Program-made: the position numbers and the translations under genes
Shown: positions 23,199-31,852 of the stretch, in pieces
Layout of the letters: each line of letters opens with the position of its first letter
How positions within the stretch are numbered: the first letter of the stretch is position 1
Notes under the pieces: generated by a model
What the model was told of the DNA's origin: nothing
What the model saw: the letters and a program-made list of their open reading frames with translations, nothing else
Database searches by the model: none
Assembly (NCBI RefSeq): GCF_045277565.1
Contig: NZ_CP123584.1
Location: 372,001 to 436,000, forward strand
DNA length: 64,000 bases
Reading direction: 5' to 3'
Origin: Aliisedimentitalea scapharcae
GTDB taxonomy: Bacteria; Pseudomonadota; Alphaproteobacteria; Rhodobacterales; Rhodobacteraceae

Positions 23199-24701
23199 AT
23201 GTATGACACCAACCATTTGATTTCCCGATTACATGCGGCATCACGCGGGCATGAAACCCGGAACTTTGCGCGGTTTCCAGCGCGGGCCAGTGTCACCTTT
23301 GGTGAGCTGTTTGCCGGGGCCGAACGCAATGCGGCGGCTTTGGTGGCGATGGGGGTGCAACCGGGGGACCGCGTTGCCGTGCAGGTTCACAAGACGATCG
23401 AAGCGATCCAGCTGTACCTGGGAACGGTGATGGCGGGGGGCGTGTTTCTGCCGCTGAATACCGCCTATACCACGTCCGAAGTCGCTTATTTCCTGGGGGA
23501 TGCGACACCACGCGTTGTGGTGTGTGATCCGGACCGGTCGGAGGCAATACGCGGGATCTCCGGAGATGCGCGGGTGGTGACGCTGGATGCCAAAGGCAAT
23601 GGTACGCTGACCGAGTCCGTCGTGGGCCGGGGGGCGTTTACCCCGGTGGCGCGCGGGGCACAGGATCTGGCTGCTATCCTCTATACGTCGGGGACCACCG
23701 GGCGGTCCAAGGGCGCGATGCTGAGCCATGACAATCTGGCGTCGAATTCAGAGATGTTAAAGGAATACTGGCGGTTCACGGACCAGGATGTGCTGATCCA
23801 TGCCCTGCCGATCTTTCACACGCACGGGCTGTTTGTGGCGACCAATGTGGCGCTGTTGGCCGGGGCGGGGGTTGTGTTCCTGCCGGGCTTTGACGCGGAC
23901 GCCATTCTGGAGGCGATGCCGAACGCCACCGCTTTGATGGGGGTACCGACGTTCTATACCCGCCTGTTGGCGGATGAGCGGCTGACGCGGGAACGGGCAG
24001 CCAACATGCGTCTGTTCATTTCGGGATCGGCACCCTTGTTGGTTGAGACCCACGAGCTGTGGGAAGCGCGCACCGGTCATCGGATCCTGGAACGCTATGG
24101 CATGACCGAAACCAATATGAGCACCTCGAACCCTTATGAGGGGGAACGGCGCGCTGGCACGGTGGGTTTCCCGCTGCCCGGCGTCGAGGCGCGGATCATG
24201 GTAGATGGCGTCCCGGTGCCGACGGGCGAGACCGGGGTTTTGGAAGTGCGCGGATCAAATGTGTTTCAGGGCTATTGGCAGATGCCCGAGAAAACCGCCG
24301 AAGAGCTGCGCCCGGACGGGTGGTTCATCACCGGCGATCTGGCCCGGATGGACAGTGATGGCTATGTCACCATCGTGGGGCGCGAAAAGGATCTGATCAT
24401 CACCGGCGGGTTCAATGTTTACCCAAAGGAGGTCGAAAGCCTGATCGACGATATGCCGGGGGTGCTGGAGAGTGCCGTCATTGGGGCACCACATCCCGAT
24501 TTCGGCGAGGCGGTCGTGGCCATCGTTGTGGCAACTGATCCGGAATTGCAGGCGGATCAGGTGCGGGAGACGTTGGCCGCAGACCTGGCAAAGTTCAAGC
24601 AGCCCAAGCAGGTGATCCTGGTGCCGGAGCTGCCCCGTAACACCATGGGCAAGGTTCAGAAAAAGGCGCTGCGCGAGGAATACGCCGGTTTGTTTGCCTA
24701 A
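23199..24701 (+). CDS. matB: Malonyl-CoA synthetase (malonate-CoA ligase)
   Basis: 500 residues from the ATG at 23199. An ANL-superfamily adenylate-forming enzyme with P-loop ILYTSGTTGRSKGAMLSHDN near residue 163, YGMTETNMSTSNPYEGERR near 300, ITGDLARMDSDGYVTIVGR near 390, and a catalytic lysine in PRNTMGKVQKK near residue 486. The text from LIHALPIFHTHGLF to MGVPTFYTRLL matches, from memory, the malonyl-CoA synthetase of Rhodopseudomonas palustris nearly word for word. It converts malonate, ATP and CoA into malonyl-CoA. Convergent with an AEC transporter, a family that includes malonate permeases (MdcF-like), so malonate use is a reasonable inference. No malonyl-CoA decarboxylase gene is in the window. 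Confidence 0.9.
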   Translation: MYDTNHLISRLHAASRGHETRNFARFPARASVTFGELFAGAERNAAALVAMGVQPGDRVAVQVHKTIEAIQLYLGTVMAGGVFLPLNTAYTTSEVAYFLGDATPRVVVCDPDRSEAIRGISGDARVVTLDAKGNGTLTESVVGRGAFTPVARGAQDLAAILYTSGTTGRSKGAMLSHDNLASNSEMLKEYWRFTDQDVLIHALPIFHTHGLFVATNVALLAGAGVVFLPGFDADAILEAMPNATALMGVPTFYTRLLADERLTRERAANMRLFISGSAPLLVETHELWEARTGHRILERYGMTETNMSTSNPYEGERRAGTVGFPLPGVEARIMVDGVPVPTGETGVLEVRGSNVFQGYWQMPEKTAEELRPDGWFITGDLARMDSDGYVTIVGREKDLIITGGFNVYPKEVESLIDDMPGVLESAVIGAPHPDFGEAVVAIVVATDPELQADQVRETLAADLAKFKQPKQVILVPELPRNTMGKVQKKALREEYAGLFA

Positions 24702-24713
24702 GGGTCCCGGGCC

Positions 24714-25658
24714 TTAGGTCAGGAACAGAAGGAACAGGTTGAGCGTGACAAAGGCGGTTGTTGTGGCCCCCAGCATGGCGATCGACGCGGCACCTTCGAG
24801 CCCCTGTTTCTGGGCCAGAACCGTATAGATGCCGAACATCGGCATCGCCGCCGACAGGATTGCTGCGCTGTGGAAATCCGGGGTCAGCGCGATCCAGCCC
24901 AAAGCGCTCAGCGTCAGAGCCGCACCGGCAACCAGCCCGGGGTGGATCAGTAGTTTGGTCATGGTGATCTGCGCGGCCAATCCCCGGTTGCCATGCAGCG
25001 GCAGGCCGACCAGTGATCCACCGATCACCACCAGCGACAATGCCGAGGCCGAGGCCGCCAGCATACCGGTCAGGCGGGTAAAGGGGGCGGGCAGAGGGAC
25101 ATTGACAAGCGAGACCGCCAGGCCCAGCAACAGCCCGATCACCATCGGCATTTTCAACACATTGAACAGAATTGCTCCGATGTGGCGCAGCAATGATTCC
25201 TGTCGGTTGCCCGATGCGCCTTCCATCAGCAACAGGCACAGCGGCACCAACAGGATGTTTTCGACTAGCAGGTTCAGAGCCAGGATGATTTCGGCCTGGG
25301 CCGGGAAAGCCAGCAACATGATCGGAAACCCGATGAAAGCATTGTTGGGACAGGTCGAGCCCATAACGCCCAACGCGCGCCGTTGCGGGTCAGTGCCGCG
25401 CAGGGTGAACAAGATCCAGGCGGTGGCGATGGTCGCCAGCCCCCCCAACCCATAGGCCAGCATGTAATCGGGTTGAAACACATCCGCGATCCGGCGCGAC
25501 GCCACCGCATTGAACAGCAGCGCGGGCAGGGCGATATTCAGGACATATTTGCCCAGCGTGCGCATTTCGGCAGCGGCGAACCAGCCTTTTGCCACCACCA
25601 GATACCCCAGCGCGATTGCGCCATAGATCGGGAAGGTGATCGCCAGGATCTGGGTCAT
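24714..25658 (-). CDS. AEC family transporter, possible malonate permease
   Basis: 314 residues, about ten hydrophobic segments in two halves: FPIYGAIALGYLVVAKGWF at the start, STCPNNAFIGFPIMLLAF near residue 100 and LSAAMPMFGIYTVLAQKQG near 270 are typical of the auxin efflux carrier (AEC) family. Bacterial members include MdcF and MleP, which carry malonate or malate. It ends 12 bp from the convergent matB gene, and its start overlaps the stop of the HD-domain gene (ATGA). That pairing suggests malonate, but the genes are convergent rather than in one operon and the substrate is an inference. Confidence 0.85.
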   Translation of the reverse strand: MTQILAITFPIYGAIALGYLVVAKGWFAAAEMRTLGKYVLNIALPALLFNAVASRRIADVFQPDYMLAYGLGGLATIATAWILFTLRGTDPQRRALGVMGSTCPNNAFIGFPIMLLAFPAQAEIILALNLLVENILLVPLCLLLMEGASGNRQESLLRHIGAILFNVLKMPMVIGLLLGLAVSLVNVPLPAPFTRLTGMLAASASALSLVVIGGSLVGLPLHGNRGLAAQITMTKLLIHPGLVAGAALTLSALGWIALTPDFHSAAILSAAMPMFGIYTVLAQKQGLEGAASIAMLGATTTAFVTLNLFLLFLT

Positions 25659-26332
25659 GTCAGTAGGTCAGACCAATGGTTGGGCAGGTCGGTGTCGATC
25701 TCTTTGGACAATTGTTCGAGATAGGCCAGCATCAGCTTGGCCCGTTTTTCGGCAATCTCGCGGCCCTTGGTGGTGACCATTTCCTTGGGCAGCTGCAGCA
25801 GTTTCAGGTGCCAATGGTCGATGGACCAATCCTGATCATCCAGCGGACGGTCGGCGGCAAAGGGATCGGCCGGATCATAGATCGCGCGCCTCATGCTGCC
25901 TGCGACAATGAACGTGCGGGCAATGCCGATGGCACCCAATGCGTCCAGCCGGTCCGCGTCACGCAGGATTTCGGCTTCGGTCGATTGCGCCGGGATACCG
26001 GCGGAATAGCTGTGCGCCGCAATGGCGTGTTGGGCGGCTTTGATTTCGGCCCCGGTATACCCCAGGTCCTGCAGGATCGGCACGGCGCGCTGGGCCGATA
26101 GGGTCGAAGCCTCGGCCCGATTGGGGGCGTCCTTGGGCAGGTTGACCAGATCGTGCAGATAGGCCGCAGCCATCAGAACCCGCAGGTTTACAGAGTCTTC
26201 GTGATCGGCCTGATGGCGGGCAATACGGTGGGCATTGGTCCAGACCCGATCCAGATGGGCCAGATCATGCGCCGGATCCTGATCCATCTGCTGGGCGACA
26301 AGGCGGCGCAGCCGCGCGTGAATGTCCTGCAT
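25655..26332 (-). CDS. HD-domain phosphohydrolase
   Basis: 225 residues. HD-superfamily metal site: DPAHDLAHLDRVW near residue 20 (His), AAAYLHDLVNLPKDA near 55 (His-Asp pair), AIAAHSYSAGIPAQSTEAEIL near 105 and DADRLDALGAIGIAR near 130 (last Asp). This pattern is typical of the YedJ-like group of predicted HD hydrolases. Reaction unknown, probably a nucleotide or phosphate-ester hydrolase. The gene overlaps aroC by 1 bp upstream (TGATG) and the AEC transporter by 4 bp downstream, so the three may be transcribed together. Confidence 0.85.
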   Translation of the reverse strand: MQDIHARLRRLVAQQMDQDPAHDLAHLDRVWTNAHRIARHQADHEDSVNLRVLMAAAYLHDLVNLPKDAPNRAEASTLSAQRAVPILQDLGYTGAEIKAAQHAIAAHSYSAGIPAQSTEAEILRDADRLDALGAIGIARTFIVAGSMRRAIYDPADPFAADRPLDDQDWSIDHWHLKLLQLPKEMVTTKGREIAEKRAKLMLAYLEQLSKEIDTDLPNHWSDLLT

Positions 26333-27435
26333 CAGCCGATCGTGCCCTGGTTTTCGCCAATCTGACCACGATGCAGCAGCAGGTGATCCAGAATCACACA
26401 GGCCATCATCGCTTCGGCCACGGGCACGGCGCGGATGCCGACGCAGGGGTCATGACGACCCTTGGTAATGACTTCGATGGCGGTGCCGTCCTTGCGGATC
26501 GACTGACGCGGGGTCAGGATCGACGAGGTCGGTTTGACCGCAAAGCGCACCACCACGTCCTGTCCGGTGGAAATACCGCCCAGAATGCCGCCCGCGTGGT
26601 TCGACGAATATTCGGGACCGTTTTCGCCCATATAGATCTCGTCGGCGTTTTCCGTGCCACGCAACAGGGCTGCGGCCATGCCTTCGCCGATTTCGACGCC
26701 TTTGACCGCGTTGATCGACATCATCGCGGCGGCCAGATCGGTGTCGAGCTTGCCATAGATCGGAGCGCCGATCCCGGCGGGCACATTCCGGGCCACCACT
26801 TCGACAATGGCACCGACCGAATCGTGATCCTTGCGCAGCTTTTGCAGGTAGTCTTCCCATGCCTGCGCCTGATCTGCGCCCTGGGGGATCCAGAAATCAT
26901 TCTGGTCAATCGCGTCCCAGTCGAATTGGGACCGGTCGATCTCCATCTCGCCCATGCGGGTCATGTAGCCTTTGATTTCCAGGTCAGGGACCAGTGCCTT
27001 GATCGCCGCGCGTGCGACGCCACCGGCGGCGACACGGGCTGCGGTTTCCCGGGCCGAGCTGCGCCCGCCACCGCGATAATCGCGGTTGCCGTATTTCTGG
27101 TGATAGGTGATGTCAGCGTGGCCGGGGCGAAACGTCTGGGCGATTTCGCCATAATCGCGCGACCGCTGGTCGGTGTTTTCGATCATCAGCTGAATCGGAG
27201 TGCCGGTGGATTTTCCGTCAAACACACCCGACAGGATTTTCACCGCATCCGGTTCGTTGCGCTGGGTTGTATTCTTGTTCTGACCCGGGCGGCGTTTGTC
27301 GAGCCAGAGTTGCAGCATCTCGGGTTCGATTGCCACATTGGGTGGGCACCCGTCCACGGTCGCACCCAATGCGGGTCCGTGGCTTTCACCCCAGGTGGTG
27401 ACGCGGAAGAGGTGGCCAAAGCTGTTCATCGACAT
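26332..27435 (-). CDS. aroC: Chorismate synthase
   Basis: 367 residues from the ATG at 27433-27435 (a second ATG two codons in is also possible; GGAG lies about 10 bp upstream of the first). Signature regions: RVTTWGESHGPALG at the start, QNKNTTQRNEPD, FRPGHADITYHQKYG, DYRGGGRSSARETAARV near residue 125 and GGISTGQDVVVRFAVKPTSS near 295. The enzyme converts 5-enolpyruvylshikimate-3-phosphate to chorismate using reduced FMN, the last step of the shikimate pathway. Likely first gene of a unit with the HD hydrolase and AEC transporter. Confidence 0.98.
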   Translation of the reverse strand: MSMNSFGHLFRVTTWGESHGPALGATVDGCPPNVAIEPEMLQLWLDKRRPGQNKNTTQRNEPDAVKILSGVFDGKSTGTPIQLMIENTDQRSRDYGEIAQTFRPGHADITYHQKYGNRDYRGGGRSSARETAARVAAGGVARAAIKALVPDLEIKGYMTRMGEMEIDRSQFDWDAIDQNDFWIPQGADQAQAWEDYLQKLRKDHDSVGAIVEVVARNVPAGIGAPIYGKLDTDLAAAMMSINAVKGVEIGEGMAAALLRGTENADEIYMGENGPEYSSNHAGGILGGISTGQDVVVRFAVKPTSSILTPRQSIRKDGTAIEVITKGRHDPCVGIRAVPVAEAMMACVILDHLLLHRGQIGENQGTIG

Positions 27436-27514
27436 GGGACGCGGTCTCCTTTGGGGGATGTGATTAGCGACGCGTGGTCAGGGGCTCAAGCGGATTCGCG
27501 TGTTGGGATGTGGG

Positions 27515-27580
27515 TTGGGGGCGCTGCCCCCGTCACCTTTGGTGACTCCCCCGGGATATTTGGGGCCAGATGAACAGGGG
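27515..27580. repeat. Dispersed GC-rich repeat, copy B
   Basis: Outer hairpin TTGGGGGCGCTGCCCCCG, inner hairpin GTCACC-TTT-GGTGAC, then CCCCCGGGATATTTGGGG and CCAGATGAACAGGGG. It matches copies A and C in outline, but its inner stem uses different base pairs from copy C. It lies between aroC (minus) and the TPP riboswitch (plus). Confidence 0.75.
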
Positions 27581-27663
27581 ATCAGTCCACTTGGTCCTGA
27601 CTGTTAGGGCCTGATGGCTGCCATAGCTTGTGTTTGGTGGCATTGCGGCCTAGGGTCTGCGCC

Positions 27664-27736
27664 ACCTCGGGGTGCACCATTGGTGCTGAGATGACACCCG
27701 TTGAACCTGAACCGGCTAAAACCGGCGGAGGGAAGG
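27664..27736 (+). ncRNA. TPP riboswitch (THI element) controlling thiBPQ
   Basis: The core is CTCGGGGTGC, then GGTGCTGAGATGACACCCGT followed by TGAACCTGAACCGGCTAA and ACCGGCGGAGGGAAG. The CTGAGA and ACCC-TTGAACCTGA blocks and the terminal GGAGGGAA are the invariant parts of thiamine-pyrophosphate riboswitches. It ends about 45 bp before the thiB start, close enough for control of translation initiation or early termination in response to TPP. Confidence 0.93.
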
Positions 27737-27782
27737 TTTCGGAGACATCCACCCTTGCCCTATCGCCGCAAAGGAGGATGAG

Positions 27783-28760
27783 ATGAAACATCTTGCATTT
27801 GCAGCGGGACTTTTGAGCGCGACGGCAGCCTATGCCGAAACGCCTGAATTGACCGTTTATACCTATGACAGCTTTGTCTCCGATTGGGGCCCGGGCCCGG
27901 CGGTGGAAAAAGCGTTCGAAGACGTCTGTGGCTGTGACCTGAAGCTGGTCGGTGCCGGCGATGGTGCGGCGTTGCTGGCGCGGGTCAAGCTGGAAGGCGC
28001 ACGGTCCGACGCAGATATCGTGCTGGGGTTGGACACCAATCTGACCGCTGCTGCGGCTGAAACCGGGCTGTTCGCCGTCCATGATGTGCGCGCCGATTAT
28101 GCGTTGCCGGTCAGCTGGGAAGATCCGCTGTTCGTACCCTATGATTGGGGGTATTTCGCGTTCGTGCATAATGCCGATGCTGCCGCGCCGACGGATTTCA
28201 AGGCGCTGGGCGCCAGCGACAAGAAAATAGTGATTCAGGACCCGCGGTCGTCCACGCCCGGTTTGGGCCTGCTATTGTGGGTCAAGGCGGCCTATGGCGA
28301 TGAGGCCCCGGCGATCTGGGAGGGGCTGGCCGACAATGTGGTCACCGTGACCAAAGGCTGGTCTGAAGCCTATGGCCTGTTTCTGGAGGGCGAAGCGGAC
28401 ATGGTGTTGTCCTATACGACATCTCCTGCTTATCACCTGATTGCCGAAGAAGATGCGTCCAAGGCAGCAGCATCATTCAGCGAAGGCCATTATATGCAGG
28501 TCGAAGTGGCCGGCAAGCTGGCCGCCAGCGACCAACCCGAACTGGCCGATCAATTCCTGGCGTTCATGGTGTCGGATGCGTTCCAGTCGATTATCCCCAC
28601 GACCAATTGGATGTACCCGGCGGTCACTCCGGCGGCCGGTTTGCCGGATGGATTTGACACGTTGGTGACGCCCGAGAAATCGCTTTTGTTGCCTGCCTCC
28701 GAAGCGGCAGCCGTGCGGGATGTAGCCTTGGGCGAATGGCTCGGCGCGCTGAGCCAGTAA
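27783..28760 (+). CDS. thiB: Thiamine ABC transporter substrate-binding protein
   Basis: 325 residues from the ATG at 27783, with AAAGGAGG upstream. A Sec signal peptide (MKHLAFAAGLLSATAAYA) precedes a periplasmic binding-protein fold: ELTVYTYDSFVSDWGPGPAV at the mature N terminus, DIVLGLDTNL near residue 80, and LVPYDWG-like LFVPYDWGYFAF near 116. These text segments are typical of ThiB. It captures thiamine (and probably TMP/TPP) in the periplasm and delivers it to ThiP. Control by the riboswitch just upstream confirms the thiamine assignment. The end overlaps thiP by 25 bp. Confidence 0.95.
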   Translation: MKHLAFAAGLLSATAAYAETPELTVYTYDSFVSDWGPGPAVEKAFEDVCGCDLKLVGAGDGAALLARVKLEGARSDADIVLGLDTNLTAAAAETGLFAVHDVRADYALPVSWEDPLFVPYDWGYFAFVHNADAAAPTDFKALGASDKKIVIQDPRSSTPGLGLLLWVKAAYGDEAPAIWEGLADNVVTVTKGWSEAYGLFLEGEADMVLSYTTSPAYHLIAEEDASKAAASFSEGHYMQVEVAGKLAASDQPELADQFLAFMVSDAFQSIIPTTNWMYPAVTPAAGLPDGFDTLVTPEKSLLLPASEAAAVRDVALGEWLGALSQ

Positions 28761-30292
28761 GCGCAGCCTCTGGGATTTGCGCGGCGATTGCTGTTGCCGC
28801 GCTGATTCTGGGGACGTTGTGCGCCGTTGTTTGGCGGGCCGAGGCCGGGTCGGGTCTGGGCCCGTCCGATTGGGCGGCGCTGCGGTTCACCGTGTTTCAG
28901 GCCAGCCTGTCGGCGCTGTTCAGCGTCGGGCTTGCGATTCCTGTGGCGCGGGCTTTGGCGCGGCGCAGGTTCTTTGGTCGCCGCCTTTTGATCGGGCTGT
29001 TGGGTGCGCCGTTTATCCTGCCGGTGATTGTTGCCATCTTGGGATTGCTCGAAGTGTTTGGGCGCGCCGGGTGGATCAGTACGGCATTGGGCTGGATCGG
29101 GATGGAGCCGATCCGCATTTATGGCCTGCATGGTGTCGTGCTGGCGCATGTGTTTTTCAATTTGCCGCTGGCAACCCGGTTGATCCTGCAAGGATGGCAG
29201 GAGATCCCGGCAGAACGGTTTCGTCTGGCCGCACAATTGGGTGCCGATGGTCGGGATATGTTCCGCCTGTTGGAGGTGCCGATGCTGCGTCAGGTGGTGC
29301 CGGGGGTGTTGGCGGTGGTTTTTGCAATCTGCCTGACCAGCTTTGCCGTGGCGTTGACCCTGGGTGGCGGGCCGCGTGCGACAACAATTGAATTGGCAAT
29401 CTATCAGGCGTTTCGGTTTGATTTTGATCTGGGTCGGGCGGCGCTGCTGTCGGGCCTTCAGCTGGTGTTGACCGGATTGGCGGCCTGGGTCGCGTTGCGG
29501 GTGTCGGTAGGCGAAGGATTTGGCGGCGGGTTGGACCGGCTGGTCAGACGCTGGGATGGAGAGAGCCCGGGCGCACGCGCCGTCGATGCCGGGTGGATCT
29601 GTGCCGCGGCGGCATTTTTGCTTTTGCCGTTGATGGCCATCGTGGTGTCCGGGGCACCGGGGTTGGTCGACTTGCCCTGGGCGGTTTTACAGGCCGCAAT
29701 GACATCGATTGGGGTGGCTGCCGCCAGCACGTTGGTTCTGTTGCTGTTGGCTTTGCCAATGGCGGTGGCCGTGGCGCTGGGTCATGGTGGCGCAATCGAA
29801 ATATCCGGAGTGCTGGGATTGGCGGCGTCGCCTTTGGTGATTGGCACCGGGTTGTTCGTGGTCATTCATCCCTTTGCAGATCCCAGCGATTTTGCTCTGA
29901 TCGTGACGGCTGTGGTCAATGCGGTGATGGCGTTGCCCTTTGCGCTGCGGATCCTGGTGCCACAGGCCCGGTCTGTGGTGGCGCGCTATGGCAAGCTGAC
30001 CCTGTCGCTGGACATGGACGGTTGGCCATTCGTAAGGCGCGTTCTGCTGCCGCGGATGCGGGCGCAGATCGGATTTGCCGCCGGGTTGGCGGCGGCGCTG
30101 TCGATGGGGGATCTGGGGGTCATTGCGTTGTTCGCGGATCATGAGCTGGCGACATTGCCCTTGCAGATCTATCGATTGATGGGGGCCTATCGGATGGAAG
30201 CCGCCGCCGGGGCGGCGCTGTTGCTGTTGGGTTTGTCGATGGGGGCATTTTGGGTTTTGGACCGGGGAGGGCGTTGGCATGCTGAAGCTTGA
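28736..30292 (+). CDS. thiP: Thiamine ABC transporter permease
   Basis: 518 residues from the ATG at 28736, inside the end of thiB, without an independent ribosome site; translation is probably coupled. It is a fused two-half permease with about twelve membrane segments. The EAA loops, which contact the ATPase, are visible in each half: ERFRLAAQLGADGRDMFRLLEVPMLR near residue 165 and LTLSLDMDGWPFVRRVLLPRMR near 420. Length and organisation fit ThiP. It forms the inner-membrane channel of the ThiBPQ importer. The end overlaps thiQ by 14 bp. Confidence 0.94.
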   Translation: MARRAEPVSAASGICAAIAVAALILGTLCAVVWRAEAGSGLGPSDWAALRFTVFQASLSALFSVGLAIPVARALARRRFFGRRLLIGLLGAPFILPVIVAILGLLEVFGRAGWISTALGWIGMEPIRIYGLHGVVLAHVFFNLPLATRLILQGWQEIPAERFRLAAQLGADGRDMFRLLEVPMLRQVVPGVLAVVFAICLTSFAVALTLGGGPRATTIELAIYQAFRFDFDLGRAALLSGLQLVLTGLAAWVALRVSVGEGFGGGLDRLVRRWDGESPGARAVDAGWICAAAAFLLLPLMAIVVSGAPGLVDLPWAVLQAAMTSIGVAAASTLVLLLLALPMAVAVALGHGGAIEISGVLGLAASPLVIGTGLFVVIHPFADPSDFALIVTAVVNAVMALPFALRILVPQARSVVARYGKLTLSLDMDGWPFVRRVLLPRMRAQIGFAAGLAAALSMGDLGVIALFADHELATLPLQIYRLMGAYRMEAAAGAALLLLGLSMGAFWVLDRGGRWHAEA

Positions 30293-30971
30293 GAAATGTC
30301 GCATCTCCAACGGCGGTTTTGATCTGAGCGCAGATCTGTGCGTTTCGCGGGGTGCGCGCGTGGCGGTCATTGGCCCATCCGGGGCAGGCAAGACCACCCT
30401 GATCGAGGCGATCGCCGGGTTTTTGCCCTTTGCCGCGGGGACGTTGCGGTGGGATGGTCAGGATCTGGGCGCGATGGCACCGGGCAAGCGGCCTGTTGCG
30501 ATGTTGTTCCAGGATGGCAATCTGTTTCCGCATTTGAGCGTGGCGCAGAATGTCGGGCTGGGGATTCGGGCCGATCTGCGGTTGGACACGCAGGACACCG
30601 CACGGGTTGAACAGGCAGTGAACCGGGTTGGGTTGGACGGTATGGGCGATCGCAAACCTGCGGCGCTGTCCGGGGGACAGCAAAGCCGGGTGGCATTGGC
30701 CCGGGTGCTGGTGCAGGGGCGCGATTTGCTGTTGCTGGATGAACCCTTTGCCGCGCTGGGGCCCGCATTAAAGGCCGAGATGCTGGATCTGGTGGCGGAC
30801 CTGATCGCGGAAACCGGTGCGACTCTGATGATGGTGAGCCACGATCCGAATGACGCGCGCCGGATCGCCGATCAGGTGATATTGGTGGCAGACGGTCAGG
30901 CGCATGCGCCAGTGGCGACGGCGGAATTGCTGGACAATCCGCCGCCTGCGTTGCGGGCCTATCTGGGGTGA
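30279..30971 (+). CDS. thiQ: Thiamine ABC transporter ATP-binding protein
   Basis: 230 residues from the ATG at 30279. Complete ABC ATPase motifs: Walker A GPSGAGKTT (residues about 37-45), Q-loop FQDGNLFPHL, signature LSGGQQSRVALAR, Walker B LLLLDEPFAAL, and H-loop SHDPNDA. FAAL GP at the D-loop is a ThiQ-like detail. It powers thiamine import with ThiB and ThiP. It ends 21 bp before the convergent ribH gene with no strong terminator visible between them. Confidence 0.95.
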   Translation: MLKLEKCRISNGGFDLSADLCVSRGARVAVIGPSGAGKTTLIEAIAGFLPFAAGTLRWDGQDLGAMAPGKRPVAMLFQDGNLFPHLSVAQNVGLGIRADLRLDTQDTARVEQAVNRVGLDGMGDRKPAALSGGQQSRVALARVLVQGRDLLLLDEPFAALGPALKAEMLDLVADLIAETGATLMMVSHDPNDARRIADQVILVADGQAHAPVATAELLDNPPPALRAYLG

Positions 30972-30992
30972 CAGGCGCGCGATTTACCTAGG

Positions 30993-31427
30993 TCAGGCTG
31001 CAAGAGCCGCACGGGTTTTGCCGATCTGTAGCGCGGCCTGGGCGGCTTCACGGCCCTTGTCCACAAAATGTTCGCGGTAGATCGCGTTGTGGTGATCAGT
31101 TTCCTGATAATGGTGCGGGGTCAGCGAGACCGAAAGCACCGGAACCCCGGTGTCCAGTCCGGCGCGCATCAATCCGTCGACGACAGCCTGGGCCACGAAA
31201 TCATGACGATAGATGCCGCCATCAACGACAAAGGCGGCGCAGGCCACGGCGCCATAGCGTCCGGTCGCGGCCAGATCCCGCGCCACCAGCGGCATTTCGA
31301 ACGCGCCGGGGACGTCATAGACATCGACCTGATCGGCGGGGATGAGTTCGCAGAACCCCTCCAATGCGCGATCGACAATATCGGCGTGCCATTGCGCCTT
31401 GATGAAAGCATAGCGGGTGTGTGTCAT
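30993..31427 (-). CDS. ribH: 6,7-dimethyl-8-ribityllumazine synthase, type II (RibH2-like)
   Basis: 144 residues from the ATG at 31425-31427, preceded on the minus strand by AAAGGAGATC. It makes the lumazine precursor of riboflavin. The text around DVPGAFEMPLVARDLAATG, VDGGIYRHDFVAQAV and LTPHHYQETDHHNAIYR belongs to the RibH2 group known from Brucella and Mesorhizobium, which is decameric rather than icosahedral. The usual proton-relay His (in the GHD segment of type I proteins) falls in IYRHDF here. A single ribH gene stands alone; other rib genes are not in the window. Transcription is preceded by an FMN riboswitch. Confidence 0.93.
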   Translation of the reverse strand: MTHTRYAFIKAQWHADIVDRALEGFCELIPADQVDVYDVPGAFEMPLVARDLAATGRYGAVACAAFVVDGGIYRHDFVAQAVVDGLMRAGLDTGVPVLSVSLTPHHYQETDHHNAIYREHFVDKGREAAQAALQIGKTRAALAA

Positions 31428-31508
31428 AGTGATCTCCTTTGGTTACAGACACGGCACCCAAGGCGATCACGAACGTCCAGACACACCGATGGCGTGATCT
31501 GATCCGCA

Positions 31509-31651
31509 CGTTCTCTTCCATCCGGACTTTCACCGTCGGCTCTGGCCTCTCACCAGATCTGCTGACACTCCCAATGACCGGGAGCCGCTCGCGGGCTGGC
31601 AGGATCAATGCCCTGCATACCGCCGGTGGGGAATTTCACCCCGCCCTGAGA
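31509..31651 (-). ncRNA. FMN riboswitch (RFN element) upstream of ribH
   Basis: Read on the minus strand: CAGGGCGGGGTGAAATTCCC, then CACCGGCGGTATGCAGGGC, AGCCCGCGAGCGGCTCCCGG, GTCAGCAGATCTGGTGAGAG, and finally GCCGACGGTGAAAGTCCGGA followed by TGGAAGAGAACG. These are the conserved blocks of the RFN element in the right order. The element ends about 80 bp before the ribH start and should shut the gene down when FMN is abundant. Confidence 0.95.
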
Positions 31652-31701
31652 ACAGACCGGACATTGGCCATGATTGCGATGATTTTCAAGCGTTGAGTGT
31701 T

Positions 31702-31755
31702 GCGGGTCTGAAAAAATTCGGGGCGTGACAAAAATCAGGGGCCTGACAAAAATCA
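31702..31755. repeat. Three tandem 18-bp direct repeats
   Basis: GGGGCGTGACAAAAATCA (31720-31737) and GGGGCCTGACAAAAATCA (31738-31755) are adjacent and differ at one base; a weaker third copy precedes them (31702-31719). They lie in the divergent region between the FMN riboswitch and the GST gene, about 100 bp before the latter. They could be regulator binding sites; nothing further can be said from sequence. Confidence 0.5.
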
Positions 31756-31852
31756 AGGACCAAAGGAGGGTCAAGCGATCATCTTTGCGACCCAATGCCC
31801 TTTCCAAATGCGATCGAGTACTTACCTTGGGTCGCAACAGGAGGAGAAAGAC

